From Pseudomonas protegens CHA0 (GTDB lineage Bacteria > Pseudomonadota > Gammaproteobacteria > Pseudomonadales > Pseudomonadaceae), in the NCBI RefSeq assembly GCF_000397205.1, contig NC_021237.1, forward strand, positions 1,613,001 to 1,677,000: 64,000 nucleotides of DNA, written 5' to 3'. Shown one piece after another: positions 1-8,406 of the stretch. The translations under genes were made by a program, and so were the position numbers. The number at the start of each line of letters is the position of its first letter. Position 1 is the first letter of the stretch. The notes under the pieces are model-generated. The model ran no database searches, had not been told where the DNA came from, and was given only the letters and a program-made list of their open reading frames with translations.

Positions 1-2
1 CC

Positions 3-1274
3 AGCCTGGTGGCGATTGAAGTGGTGGCGGCCCGGCAGTACGCCGCGGCCTGGTTCCCGGCGCTGACCCACGAGGGCTCGAGCAACCCGACGATCATTGG
101 CTGGCTGGTGCAGTTCGCCCTGTTGTGCCTGTTCTTCTGGCTCAACTACTACAGCGTCAAGACCTTCGCCAAATCCAACAACTTCATCAGCCTGTTCAAG
201 TTCATCGTGCCGCTGCTGGTGATCGGGGTGCTGTTCACCTTCTTCAAGCCCGATAACTTCCATGTCCAGGGCTTTGCGCCGTTCGGTCTCTCGGGGATCG
301 AGATGGCGGTCTCGGCGGGGGGCATCATCTTTGCCTACCTGGGGCTGACCCCGATCATTTCCGTGGCCAGCGAAGTGCGCAATCCGCAGCGCACCATTCC
401 CATTGCCCTGATCCTTTCGGTGCTGCTCTCGACCCTGATCTACGGCCTGCTGCAACTGGCCTTCCTGGGCAGCATTCCCACGGAAATGCTGGCCAACGGC
501 TGGAGCGGCATCAGCAAGGAGTTCTCTCTGCCGTACCGCGATATCGCCCTGACGCTCGGGGTCGGCTGGCTGGCCTACCTGGTGGTGGCCGACGCGGTGA
601 TCTCCCCCAGCGGCTGCGGCAACATCTACATGAACGCCACGCCGCGGGTGGTCTACGGCTGGGCCCGTACCGGGACCTTTTTCAAGATCTTCACCCGCAT
701 CGACGAAGAGTCCGGCATTCCGCGTCCGGCGCTGTGGCTGACCTTCGGCCTGTCGGTGTTCTGGACCTTGCCGTTCCCTTCCTGGGAAGCCCTGATCAAT
801 GTGGTCTCGGCAGCCCTGGTACTGAGCTATGCAGTGGCGCCCATCAGTGTCGCGGCCTTGCGCAAGAGCGCGCCGGAGTTGGCGCGGCCGTTCCGCGTGC
901 GTGGTTTTGCCCTGCTGGGGCCGGTGTCCTTCGTGATCGCGGCGCTGATCGTCTACTGGTCGGGCTGGGGCACGGTGTCCTGGCTGCTGGGGCTGCAGAT
1001 CCTGATGTTCGTGATCTACCTGTTGTGCAAGCGCCTGGTGCCCACCGATCACTTGAGCCTTGGCGAACAGGTGCGTTCGTCCCTGTGGCTGATCGCGTTC
1101 TATGCCCTGACCATCGTCATTTCCTACCTGGGCAGCTTCGGCGGCATCGGCGCCCTGGCTCACCCCTTCGACACCCTGACCGTCACCCTCATGGCCCTGT
1201 GTATCTACTACTGGGGCGCCAACACCGGCGTGCCCGGCGCCAAGCTGGTGCTGGACGGCGATGAGGTGGAATGA
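3..1274 (+). CDS. APC-family amino acid permease (5' end outside window)
   Basis: The reading frame is open from the first bases and has no credible start here, so the N-terminus lies upstream of the window. The visible 423 codons encode a polytopic inner-membrane protein with at least nine hydrophobic segments and the small-residue-rich helices typical of the amino acid-polyamine-organocation (APC) superfamily. A conserved-looking [12 protein letters not shown] segment sits after a Gly-rich helix. The stop at 1274 is 32 bp before the next gene, a ketoglutarate semialdehyde dehydrogenase, and an imino-acid reductase follows. By inference it imports the substrate of that pathway, probably hydroxyproline or a related imino acid. 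The family is clear; the substrate is not shown by the sequence. Confidence 0.85.
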   Translation, partial: SLVAIEVVAARQYAAAWFPALTHEGSSNPTIIGWLVQFALLCLFFWLNYYSVKTFAKSNNFISLFKFIVPLLVIGVLFTFFKPDNFHVQGFAPFGLSGIEMAVSAGGIIFAYLGLTPIISVASEVRNPQRTIPIALILSVLLSTLIYGLLQLAFLGSIPTEMLANGWSGISKEFSLPYRDIALTLGVGWLAYLVVADAVISPSGCGNIYMNATPRVVYGWARTGTFFKIFTRIDEESGIPRPALWLTFGLSVFWTLPFPSWEALINVVSAALVLSYAVAPISVAALRKSAPELARPFRVRGFALLGPVSFVIAALIVYWSGWGTVSWLLGLQILMFVIYLLCKRLVPTDHLSLGEQVRSSLWLIAFYALTIVISYLGSFGGIGALAHPFDTLTVTLMALCIYYWGANTGVPGAKLVLDGDEVE

Positions 1275-1306
1275 GGGTGCCCACTTTCAAGCAGACGAGG
1301 CAAACC

Positions 1307-2881
1307 ATGACTGTTACTGGACAGATGCTGATCGGCCAGCAAGCCGGCTTAGGCACCCACGGGCATATCCATGGGCTGAACGCGGCCACCGGCGAGGTGC
1401 TGCAACCGGCTTTTGGCGGGGCCGCACCGGCCGACCTGGAGCGTGCCTGTGCCCTGGCCCAGGCGGCGTTCGAGCCTTATCGGCTGTTGCCGCTGGAGCG
1501 GCGGGCGGCGTTTCTGGAGAGTATCGCCAGCCAGATTCTTGAGCTGGGGGATGAACTGATCGAGCGTTGCCTGCTGGAAACCGGCCTGCCCCGTGCCCGC
1601 CTGGAAGGCGAGCGCGGGCGCACTGTTGGCCAGTTGCGGCTGTTTGCCGCGGTGGTGCGCAAGGGCGGGTTTCTCGGGGTGCGGATCGACCCGGCGCAGC
1701 CCGGGCGCCAGCCTTTGCCCAGGGTCGACCTGCGCTTGCGGCAGATGGGTCTGGGGCCGGTGGCGGTGTTCGGTGCGTCGAACTTTCCTTTGGCCTTTTC
1801 CGTGGCCGGCGGCGATACCGCATCGGCCCTGGCGGCGGGCTGCCCGGTGATCGTCAAGGCGCACTCGGCCCACCCCGGCACCTCGGAACTGGTGGCCCAG
1901 GCCATCGCCCGGGCGGCACGGCAGCAGGGAATGCCCGAAGGGGTGTTTTCACTGTTGTTCGACAGTGGCCGGGATATCGGCCAGGGGCTGGTGGCGGACT
2001 CGCGGATCAAGGCCGTGGGTTTCACCGGCTCGCGCAGCGGCGGGATGGCCCTGATGCAGATCGCCGCGGCGCGCGCCGAGCCGATCCCGGTGTATGCGGA
2101 AATGAGTTCGATCAATCCGGTGCTGCTGTTGCCCCATGCCCTTGAGGAGCGCGGCGAGCAGATCGCCCCGGCGTTTGTCGCCTCGCTGACCCAGGGCGCC
2201 GGGCAGTTCTGCACCAACCCGGGGTTGATCCTGGCCGTCGATGGGCCGGCGTTGCAGCGTTTTGAGCGGGCCGCCGCCGAGGCCCTCGGCCACGTGGCGG
2301 CGCAGACCATGCTCACGCCGGGCATTTACCGCAGCTACTGCCAAGGCGTGGCCAGCCTCGCGGCGCATGCCCGGGTGCAGCTCCTGGCCCAGGGCCCGGA
2401 AGGGCAGGGCCAGCAGGCGCGCGGGGCATTGTTCGCCACCTCGGCCGCGACGTTCATGGCGTGCCCCGAGTTGCGCGGGGAGATCTTTGGCCCGGCCTCG
2501 CTGATTGTCCGCTGCGCCGACTTGACTGTCCTGCAACAGGTACTGCGCAGCCTGGAGGGCCAGCTGACCATTGCCATTCACCTGGGCGAGGGCGATCAGC
2601 CGCAGGTGCGGGCGCTGCTGCCGCTGCTGGAGAGCAAGGCCGGGCGCCTGCTGGCCAACGGTTTCGGCACCGGTGTCGAAGTGGCCCATGCCATGGTCCA
2701 TGGCGGGCCGTTCCCGGCCACTTCCGACAGCCGCAGCACTTCCGTGGGCAGCCTGGCGATCCAGCGCTTCCTGCGCCCGGTGTCCTACCAGGACCTGCCC
2801 GAGTCGCTGTTGCCGGCTGAACTGCACAGCGCCAATCCATTGCAGGTGCCGCAGCTGCTCGACGGCCAGGGCCCGGGCTGA
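1307..2881 (+). CDS. Alpha-ketoglutaric semialdehyde dehydrogenase (ALDH family)
   Basis: This 524-residue aldehyde dehydrogenase oxidises 2,5-dioxopentanoate to 2-oxoglutarate with NAD(P)+, the last step of hydroxyproline and pentose/aldarate catabolism. The catalytic Cys is at about residue 302 in GQFCTNPG, and the general-base Glu is near residue 265 in YAEMSS. The FTGSRSGG segment is the cofactor loop. The length and the motifs match the KGSADH subgroup rather than betaine or succinate-semialdehyde dehydrogenases. The ATG at 1307 is chosen because GACGAGG lies 6 bp upstream; an in-frame ATG at 1271 overlaps the permease and has no ribosome site. The gene sits between a permease and an Ldh2-type reductase, which fits an imino-acid degradation operon. 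Confidence 0.88.
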   Translation: MTVTGQMLIGQQAGLGTHGHIHGLNAATGEVLQPAFGGAAPADLERACALAQAAFEPYRLLPLERRAAFLESIASQILELGDELIERCLLETGLPRARLEGERGRTVGQLRLFAAVVRKGGFLGVRIDPAQPGRQPLPRVDLRLRQMGLGPVAVFGASNFPLAFSVAGGDTASALAAGCPVIVKAHSAHPGTSELVAQAIARAARQQGMPEGVFSLLFDSGRDIGQGLVADSRIKAVGFTGSRSGGMALMQIAAARAEPIPVYAEMSSINPVLLLPHALEERGEQIAPAFVASLTQGAGQFCTNPGLILAVDGPALQRFERAAAEALGHVAAQTMLTPGIYRSYCQGVASLAAHARVQLLAQGPEGQGQQARGALFATSAATFMACPELRGEIFGPASLIVRCADLTVLQQVLRSLEGQLTIAIHLGEGDQPQVRALLPLLESKAGRLLANGFGTGVEVAHAMVHGGPFPATSDSRSTSVGSLAIQRFLRPVSYQDLPESLLPAELHSANPLQVPQLLDGQGPG

Positions 2882-2996
2882 CCCGAGGCGCGCCTGCTCT
2901 CCTCGGGAGTGCCGGCGCGCCTGCTCATCCTTCTTGCCTTACCTATCCGCAAACTCTCCCACAGGAGCGTTCCCCACCTGCCATAGAGGTTCCTGC

Positions 2997-4007
2997 ATGT
3001 CTGAATACATCACCCTGTCACTGGATGAAGTCTGTGCCCTGTCCTATCAGGTCCTCACTCGCCACGGCCTGTCCGACGCCCATGCCCGGGCGATCGCCGA
3101 AGTCATCACCCAGGGCCAGCGTGACGAGTGCCACTCCCATGGGGTGTATCGTCTGCTGGGCTGCGTACGTTCGGTGCGCGAGGGCCGGATAGACCCCCGG
3201 GCCGAACCCAGCCTGCGGCATGTTTCTCCCGGGGTGCTGGAGGTGGATGCCCATTACGGCTACTCCCTGCTGGGTTTTCATACCGGTTTGCCGATCCTTG
3301 CGGAAAAGGCCCGCAGCCAGGGGATCGCCGCCATGGTGATCAAGCACTGCTTCCACTTTTCCGCGCTGTGGCCGGAGGTCGAGGCGATTGCCGACTACGG
3401 CCTGGTGGGGATGGCGATGAACCCCAGCCATAGCTGGGTGGCCCCGGCGGGCGGGCGTCATCCGGTGTTCGGCACCAACCCCCTGGCCTTTGCCTGGCCG
3501 CGCCCGGGGGGCCAGCCTTTTGTCTTTGACTTCGCCACCAGTGCCATTGCCCGGGGGGATATCGAACTGCATGCACGCCAGGGCAAGCCGATTCCCGAGC
3601 ACTGGGCCATCGACGCCGATGGCCAGCCCACCACTGATGCGAAGGCGGCGTTGCAGGGCGCCATGCAGACGTTCGGCGGGCACAAGGGTTCGGCCCTGGC
3701 GGCGATGATCGAGTTGCTGGCCGGTGCCCTGATCGGCGACCTGACCAGTGCCGAGTCCATGGCCTTCGATGGAGGCGTGGGGGCTACGCCCTGCCATGGG
3801 GAACTGGTGCTGGCGTTCGATCCCAGGGTGTTTTTGGGGGAGGGCTATGAGCAGGGGCTGGAACGGGCGGAAGGGTTGTTCGCGGCGATTGCCCGGCAGG
3901 GCGCACGGCTGCCGTCACAGCGGCGTTTTGCGGCCCGGGCCCGCAGCCTGGAGCACGGAGTGCAGATTGCCCGAGGGCTGCTGGAGGATATTCGCGGGTT
4001 GCTCTGA
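2997..4007 (+). CDS. Ldh2-family oxidoreductase, probable delta-1-pyrroline/piperideine-2-carboxylate reductase
   Basis: The 336-residue product belongs to the malate/L-lactate dehydrogenase (Ldh2) family, which uses NAD(P)H in an unusual non-Rossmann fold. Conserved features include the DECHSHG segment near residue 44, VFGTNPLAFAWP in the middle, DFATSAIARG, and GGHKGSALA near the C-terminal third. In Pseudomonas, members of this family (DpkA) reduce cyclic imino acids to L-proline or L-pipecolate. The neighbouring semialdehyde dehydrogenase and amino acid permease support that over lactate or ureidoglycolate activity. The start at 2997 follows AGAGG at 2985-2989; the frame is open further upstream, but that part overlaps the preceding gene. 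A hairpin follows the stop. Confidence 0.78.
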   Translation: MSEYITLSLDEVCALSYQVLTRHGLSDAHARAIAEVITQGQRDECHSHGVYRLLGCVRSVREGRIDPRAEPSLRHVSPGVLEVDAHYGYSLLGFHTGLPILAEKARSQGIAAMVIKHCFHFSALWPEVEAIADYGLVGMAMNPSHSWVAPAGGRHPVFGTNPLAFAWPRPGGQPFVFDFATSAIARGDIELHARQGKPIPEHWAIDADGQPTTDAKAALQGAMQTFGGHKGSALAAMIELLAGALIGDLTSAESMAFDGGVGATPCHGELVLAFDPRVFLGEGYEQGLERAEGLFAAIARQGARLPSQRRFAARARSLEHGVQIARGLLEDIRGLL

Positions 4008-4026
4008 GGCCTGTTCACCGGCAGAC

Positions 4027-4052
4027 GGCTCCTGCGGATGAGTGCAGGAGCC
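4027..4052. terminator. Hairpin between convergent genes
   Basis: GGCTCCTGC at 4027-4035 pairs exactly with GCAGGAGCC at 4044-4052 across an 8-nt loop. It lies between the convergent reductase and TonB-receptor genes. There is no long T-run on either side, so it is a probable bidirectional terminator rather than a textbook one. Confidence 0.6.
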
Positions 4053-4064
4053 GGCTTTACGGCA

Positions 4065-6221
4065 TCAGAAGCGTACGTTGGCCGCCAGCTCGGCGGAGCG
4101 CCCCGGCGCGACGGTGGCGAACATCCCCACGTGGGAGGCGTCGTAGTAAGTCTCGTCGGTGAGGTTGAGCACGTTGAGTTGCAGGTCCAGGTTCTTGTTC
4201 ACCCGGTAGGCGAGCATGGCGTCGTAGCGCCAGTAGGAATCGAGGCTGCGGGTGTTTTCATCGTTGGTATAGCGCTTGTCCACATAGTTGGCGCCGCCGC
4301 CGACCTTCCAGCGGTCGGTGAGGGCGTAGGTGGTCCAGACCGAGCCGCTGTTGGGGGCGATGAACTTGGCCTGGTTGCCATCGAAGTTGGTGTTTTTTCC
4401 GGACGCATACTTGACCGTCTTGGCATCCAGGTAGGTGTAGCCCGCCATCACTTCCCACTGCTCGGTGAGATGGCCGGTGGCTCCCACTTCAAACCCCTTC
4501 ACCTCGACGTCGCCGTCCAGCGTGACCTCGTTGCTGATCGGGTCGTAGGTCCGGGCGTTGGTCTTCTCGGTCTTGAACAGGGCCGCGGTCAGGGACAGGC
4601 GTTCGTTCAGCAGGTCCCACTTGGTGCCCAGCTCGATGCTGCGGCTCTTTTCCGGATCCAGGTTGCTCAACCGCCCGCCCGCGGCGCCGTCGGCCCCCCC
4701 GGATTGCCCAGCGGTTTCCCCTGATGGGTTGAACGAGGTGCCGTAGGACAGGTAGATGCTGCCGTACGGCAGCGGCTTGAAGACGATGCCGCTCTGGTAG
4801 GTCCAGAGGTTGCTGCGGTTGCTCTGCACACCATCTCGCACGTGGTAGTTGTCGAAGCGCGCCCCCAGGTTCAGGTCCCATTGTTCATGCAGGGCCAGGG
4901 TGTCCATCACGTACAGGGCGCGGTTGTTGTGCTTGGTAACGCGATGCTGGCCATCGCCGCGTGGCACCGGGGTGAAGGGATCCTTGGGGTTGGGGTTGTT
5001 CAGGTCACCGAGGTCGGCGCTGCCCGCGCTGCCATAGCGGTTTTTCTCGTCGATCCGTTCCCGGGAGAATTCCAGGCCGGCGCTGTAGCTGTGGCCGATG
5101 GAGCCGGTGTCGAACTTGCCGAAAATATCGGTCTGGTTGATCAGCGAGGTATTGACCACGTTACGTGGGCGAGCGGTGCGTTGTGCGAGGTTGTTGCGCT
5201 CCTGGGCCGGTGTCGCAATCGGCCGGCTCATGATGTAGTCCTGCATGCTGCGCCCCTGGCGTGTGGTGTTGCGCAGGGTCAGCTGGTCATTGAAGTCGTG
5301 CTCCAGTTGCAGGGTGAACAGGTCGGCCGAGGTCTTGCGGAAGTCGCGTTTGCTGAAGCCGTAGAAATTGTCCCGGTCAACCTTGACCGGCTTGCCGCTG
5401 ATGGCCGATACCGGAACACCCTGGTCGGGAATGTCGTCGCTCTGCATGTGGTAGTAGCTGAGGGTGCCGCGGGTATCGGTGTTCAGGCCGAAGGAAAAGC
5501 TCGGCGCCAGGCCCCAGCGGGTGACTTCCACATCGTCGCGCCCGGGGGTATCGGCTTCATGCTTCATGGCGTTCAGGCGCAGCGCCATGTTCTGTTCGGG
5601 CAAGTACTGGTTGAGGTCGACGGTGGTGCGGCGCAGTTGATCGGTGCCCAGGGTCAGGCTGCCGGCGGCGAAGGTTTCCTGCTGCGGCACTTTGCTGACC
5701 AGGTTGATGGTGCCGCCGGTGGAACCGCGCCCCGCGTAGGCCGAGCCCGGGCCCTTGACGATCTCGATCTGCTCGACGTTGAAGGCTTCGTGGGTCATGC
5801 GCCCGACATCGCGAATGCCGTCGATCATGATGTCGGTGCTGGCTTCGAAACCACGGATGAAGGGCCGGTCGCCCAGCGGCGTGCCGCCTTCGCCCGCGCC
5901 GAAGGTGATTCCCGGCGTGGTGCGCAGGGCATCGGCCAGGGTCGACACCGCACGCTCCTGCATCAGGGATTCGGTGATGATGGTCACCGACTTCGGGGTT
6001 TCGCGCAGCGGTGCGGTGAACTTCACCGAATCCGATGTTTCGCGCTTGTATCCCGGCTTGTGTTCGCCCTTGACGTGGGTGGTGCCGAGGGTGACGGATG
6101 CCGTGTCGGATGGGCGTTCGGTGGATTGCTCGGTGGCGCCGAGGCTGGCTTCGCTAAGGGCCATCAAACCGAGGGATGTGGACCACAACTTCCATGGGTG
6201 TGGGCGGGCAGGACTGGACAT
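4065..6221 (-). CDS. TonB-dependent siderophore receptor
   Basis: The product is a 718-residue outer-membrane, 22-strand-barrel receptor for ferric siderophores. After a signal peptide (cleavage plausible after SLGA) comes a plug domain with TPKSVTIITESLMQ, RPFIRGFEASTDIMIDGIRD and VEQIEIVKGPGSAYAGRG, the usual plug signature. The barrel follows and ends in the typical aromatic C-terminal residue (VRF). The features resemble catecholate/Fiu- or FiuA-type receptors, but the ligand cannot be read from sequence. The N-terminus does not carry the extra signalling domain of FpvA/FecA-type transducers, so it is not expected to regulate its own sigma factor. GGAGG precedes the ATG, and a Fur-box-like sequence lies about 30 bp upstream, which indicates iron repression. 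Confidence 0.92.
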   Translation of the reverse strand: MSSPARPHPWKLWSTSLGLMALSEASLGATEQSTERPSDTASVTLGTTHVKGEHKPGYKRETSDSVKFTAPLRETPKSVTIITESLMQERAVSTLADALRTTPGITFGAGEGGTPLGDRPFIRGFEASTDIMIDGIRDVGRMTHEAFNVEQIEIVKGPGSAYAGRGSTGGTINLVSKVPQQETFAAGSLTLGTDQLRRTTVDLNQYLPEQNMALRLNAMKHEADTPGRDDVEVTRWGLAPSFSFGLNTDTRGTLSYYHMQSDDIPDQGVPVSAISGKPVKVDRDNFYGFSKRDFRKTSADLFTLQLEHDFNDQLTLRNTTRQGRSMQDYIMSRPIATPAQERNNLAQRTARPRNVVNTSLINQTDIFGKFDTGSIGHSYSAGLEFSRERIDEKNRYGSAGSADLGDLNNPNPKDPFTPVPRGDGQHRVTKHNNRALYVMDTLALHEQWDLNLGARFDNYHVRDGVQSNRSNLWTYQSGIVFKPLPYGSIYLSYGTSFNPSGETAGQSGGADGAAGGRLSNLDPEKSRSIELGTKWDLLNERLSLTAALFKTEKTNARTYDPISNEVTLDGDVEVKGFEVGATGHLTEQWEVMAGYTYLDAKTVKYASGKNTNFDGNQAKFIAPNSGSVWTTYALTDRWKVGGGANYVDKRYTNDENTRSLDSYWRYDAMLAYRVNKNLDLQLNVLNLTDETYYDASHVGMFATVAPGRSAELAANVRF

Positions 6222-6248
6222 TTCAGATAAAGCCTCCGTTTTATTTGG

Positions 6249-6270
6249 AAGCGATTCTCATATGCGAATT
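6249..6270. promoter_or_regulatory. Fur-box-like operator
   Basis: The sequence AAGCGATTCTCATATGCGAA (6249-6268) resembles the 19-bp Fur consensus of repeated GATAAT units in the form common in Pseudomonas. It is 28 bp upstream of the start of the TonB-dependent receptor on the minus strand, where it would overlap the promoter. This placement supports iron-dependent repression. Confidence 0.65.
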
Positions 6271-6452
6271 TATGTCATTCAATCAGAACTATCTGAACAA
6301 TCATGTCGAAAAGTGTATGCGTCGTTGTATGCGCGATAGCCGGCCCCTCCTCAGGACCGCTACCAAGGGGCCGTGGCCTGTTGCTGAACCGGAGGGTTCT
6401 TTTTTTTCCGGCGTTGCGGTTTCATGAGCGCCCCCTTTCAGGAAGCTCACGG

Positions 6453-6989
6453 ATGAACCTGCATTTCGAAACCGCCCGCCTGTTGCTGCGCCCCCGTACC
6501 CTTGAGCACTTCCAGGCGTGCCTGGGTATGGATCAGGATCCCGAAGTCACGCGCTTCATCCCCGGGACCTGGGATGGCGGGCAGTGGCACAGGGACTTTT
6601 TACAGGGGCGCATGACCCAGGATTTCGGCCCGCGCTGCGGGTATTGGGCGATCTTCGCCAAGGACGCGCCGGATGAGTTGCTGGGCTGGGTTTCCTTCAT
6701 TCCCTTCGATGCTGTGGGGCCCGAGCTGGAAATGGGCTGGCGCCTGGTGCGGCGGGCCTGGGGGCGGGGTTTTGCCAGCGAGGCCGCGCGGCGGATCGTC
6801 GAGCATGCGTTTGCCGACCCGGCGGTGCAGCGCATAGTCGCCGATGCCCATGTCGACAATGAGGCGTCGTTGGCGGTGGCGCGCAAGGTCGGTTTTCGCT
6901 TCACCCACAATGCCGATTTCGAAGGCTTGCCCTGCCGCTTCTTTGCAATGACCCGTGAGGATTTTTGCCAGCAACGGTCGGCTGGCTGA
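6453..6989 (+). CDS. GNAT family N-acetyltransferase (RimJ/RimL type)
   Basis: The 178-residue protein has the layout of Acetyltransf_3 enzymes such as RimJ/RimL and spermidine or aminoglycoside acetylators. It begins with FETARLLLRP, has the EMGWRLVRRAWGRGFASEAA acetyl-CoA-binding region around residues 88-107, and continues with ADAHVDNEASLAVARKVGF near residue 130. The ATG at 6453 is used because AGGAA lies 8 bp upstream; the longer upstream frame has no ribosome site. It stands alone, divergent from the TonB receptor and convergent with a small membrane protein. The acceptor substrate is unknown. Confidence 0.85.
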   Translation: MNLHFETARLLLRPRTLEHFQACLGMDQDPEVTRFIPGTWDGGQWHRDFLQGRMTQDFGPRCGYWAIFAKDAPDELLGWVSFIPFDAVGPELEMGWRLVRRAWGRGFASEAARRIVEHAFADPAVQRIVADAHVDNEASLAVARKVGFRFTHNADFEGLPCRFFAMTREDFCQQRSAG

Positions 6990-7009
6990 GGCGGGGGGGG
7001 GGCAAGCGT

Positions 7010-7031
7010 GGGGCGCCGTTGGCGGCGCCCC
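7010..7031. terminator. GC-rich hairpin between convergent genes
   Basis: GGGGCGCC at 7010-7017 pairs with GGCGCCCC at 7024-7031, with a 6-nt loop. It lies in the 61-bp gap between the acetyltransferase and the convergent membrane-protein gene. It has no T-tract, so termination is probable but unproven. A run of ten G residues (6993-7002) sits just before it. Confidence 0.5.
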
Positions 7032-7050
7032 GTATGGTCCATGCCTGCCG

Positions 7051-7425
7051 TCAGAGGTGGCGGCTGACCCACCACAGCACCAGGAAGGCAATGACGGCCA
7101 CCAGGGCCGCGAACTGGAACAGATTGATCAGCCACTTCAGGCCCAGGGGGAATTTCCTGTAGTCCTTCACGTTCAGGCCGCCGTTGCGCAGGAACAGGTG
7201 GGGCATGGCGAACAGTGCGCCGATGCACAGCAGCATGAAGAAACGGCTAAGGGGGTCCTTGCCCAGGAGCGGCATGCGGATGGCAATGACCCGGCAGCGC
7301 GACAGGTGCTTGACCATGTCATCAAGCCTGAAATAGCCCAGGTAGACCTGGATCGCCAGGGACACCAGCCCGGCCATGACCACCAGGACCCAACCCGCGG
7401 TATAGATATCTTTTGCGTTACACAT
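7051..7425 (-). CDS. Small membrane protein of unknown function
   Basis: The frame encodes 124 residues with three hydrophobic stretches likely to span the membrane: about residues 10-29, 58-78 and 98-119. A Lys/Arg-rich stretch lies between the second and third. I do not recognise a family. The protein ends close to the hairpin it shares with the convergent acetyltransferase. It is supported by its length, hydrophobic pattern and position in an otherwise empty interval. Confidence 0.65.
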   Translation of the reverse strand: MCNAKDIYTAGWVLVVMAGLVSLAIQVYLGYFRLDDMVKHLSRCRVIAIRMPLLGKDPLSRFFMLLCIGALFAMPHLFLRNGGLNVKDYRKFPLGLKWLINLFQFAALVAVIAFLVLWWVSRHL

Positions 7426-7642
7426 ATCTCTTCAGTGACCTCCTCAAGGTGGCGACCACGCGCTCAGCGTATTGCTCCTCCAGTGAGCCCTGGCACGCAG
7501 GGCAGCCGGCCACCATAGCACTTTGGGAGCCGTGTCGGGCGCAGGTGCTCCGGCCCCCAGGGGCCAATGAGCGCCGCATCAGGGCTGTTTAGCGCGGTCG
7601 TAGCCCTGGTCGGAGGCTGGGAGAGAGGGGGGCAGGGCGGCC

Positions 7643-7930
7643 CTAGAGCTTGGCGCAACGTTCCACATCGGCCTGGGTGGTGACCTGGGTGTCGATGCCC
7701 AGGCGGTATTTGCAATAGTCGATGATCATCTGGCGCTGTTCATCGGTGAGCTTTTCCACGCGCCGGTAGTCGCCGTCATTGGCGTGGATGTTGAAGAATT
7801 CCAGGCGCAGGGTCGGGGATGTCTTGATAAACCAGCGGGTATGGGTTTCAGCCTCTTCAAGCTCGGTGTAGTAACCGAGGTTGAGCACCATCAGCAGGAT
7901 GAGGGAGAGCAGCAACAGCAGTGTTTTCAA
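7643..7930 (-). CDS. Small membrane-anchored or secreted protein of unknown function (TTG start)
   Basis: The 95-residue product starts with Lys-Thr followed by a Leu-rich stretch of about 18 residues (TLLLLLSLILLMVLNLGYY). This is either a membrane anchor or an uncleaved signal sequence. A polar domain with ETHTRWFIKTSP and a YCKYRLG segment follows and ends in ERCAKL. I chose a TTG start at 7930 because GGAG lies 7 bp upstream; the longer frame (to 8128) is Pro/Ala-rich without a ribosome site and is probably untranslated. Two Cys residues in the C-terminal part could form a disulfide in the periplasm. The function is unknown. Confidence 0.55.
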   Translation of the reverse strand: MKTLLLLLSLILLMVLNLGYYTELEEAETHTRWFIKTSPTLRLEFFNIHANDGDYRRVEKLTDEQRQMIIDYCKYRLGIDTQVTTQADVERCAKL

Positions 7931-8206
7931 GGCACGGCTCCTTCCGTGGGGGGGCGCCAGGGGCGCGGGCTGCGAATGCTTCAGGTTTTTCCCCGGCTTG
8001 GCAAGCGCTCGGGCAGGAGGGGGGACAGCATCGATGGCGGGATTGGCTTCAGGTTCAGCAAGCAGACAGTTGCGCACTGGTAAAAATATCGGCACGCCGG
8101 GCAGGAGCCGGGCGGTGACAGGGGGCAAATGGTTTCAAGCGGATTCACGGCAGGTTGCCAAGAGTCTGCCGGGGCGAATGGCCCGGTGCATCCGTTTGCG
8201 AACCGC
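7931..8206. other. Intergenic stretch before the palindromic element
   Basis: I see no convincing gene here. The minus-strand frame upstream of the TTG start stays open but reads as Pro/Ala-rich low-complexity sequence without a ribosome site. The stretch probably holds the promoter of the small gene at 7643-7930. Confidence 0.4.
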
Positions 8207-8371
8207 AGAGCGATCGTGGGCTCTGTACGAAAACTACCTGCGCTTCGATCAGACTGCGTTAAAAACAGGCTCGGAATGCTCATTTAGGTTCCTAAACTCC
8301 GCTTCCTCGCCTGTTTTTGCCTTGCCTGATCTTTGCTCGGCGAGTTTTCGTACAGACCCTGGGATCGCTCT
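8207..8371. repeat. 165-bp MITE-like palindromic element
   Basis: The ends are long imperfect inverted repeats. AGAGCGATC (8207-8215) and TCTGTACGAAAACT (8222-8235) on the left match AGTTTTCGTACAGA and GATCGCTCT on the right, the latter ending at 8371. An inner pair, AAAAACAGGC (8261-8270) and GCCTGTTTTT (8309-8318), flanks a small TTTAG/CTAAA hairpin. The element has no coding capacity. It resembles short non-autonomous repeats scattered in Pseudomonas intergenic DNA, although I cannot confirm copy number from one window. Confidence 0.7.
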
Positions 8372-8406
8372 TTTTTTGCCTGCACCTGGGCGTTTCAGCA
8401 ACGGCA

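Noticed and set aside
4842..6230. 462-codon frame antisense to the TonB receptor
   Set aside because: Val/Ala/Gly-rich translation without motifs, wholly inside a strong gene on the other strand.
6993..7002. Run of ten G residues as a phase-variation tract
   Set aside because: It lies after the acetyltransferase stop and outside any promoter I can see, so slippage would have no evident effect.
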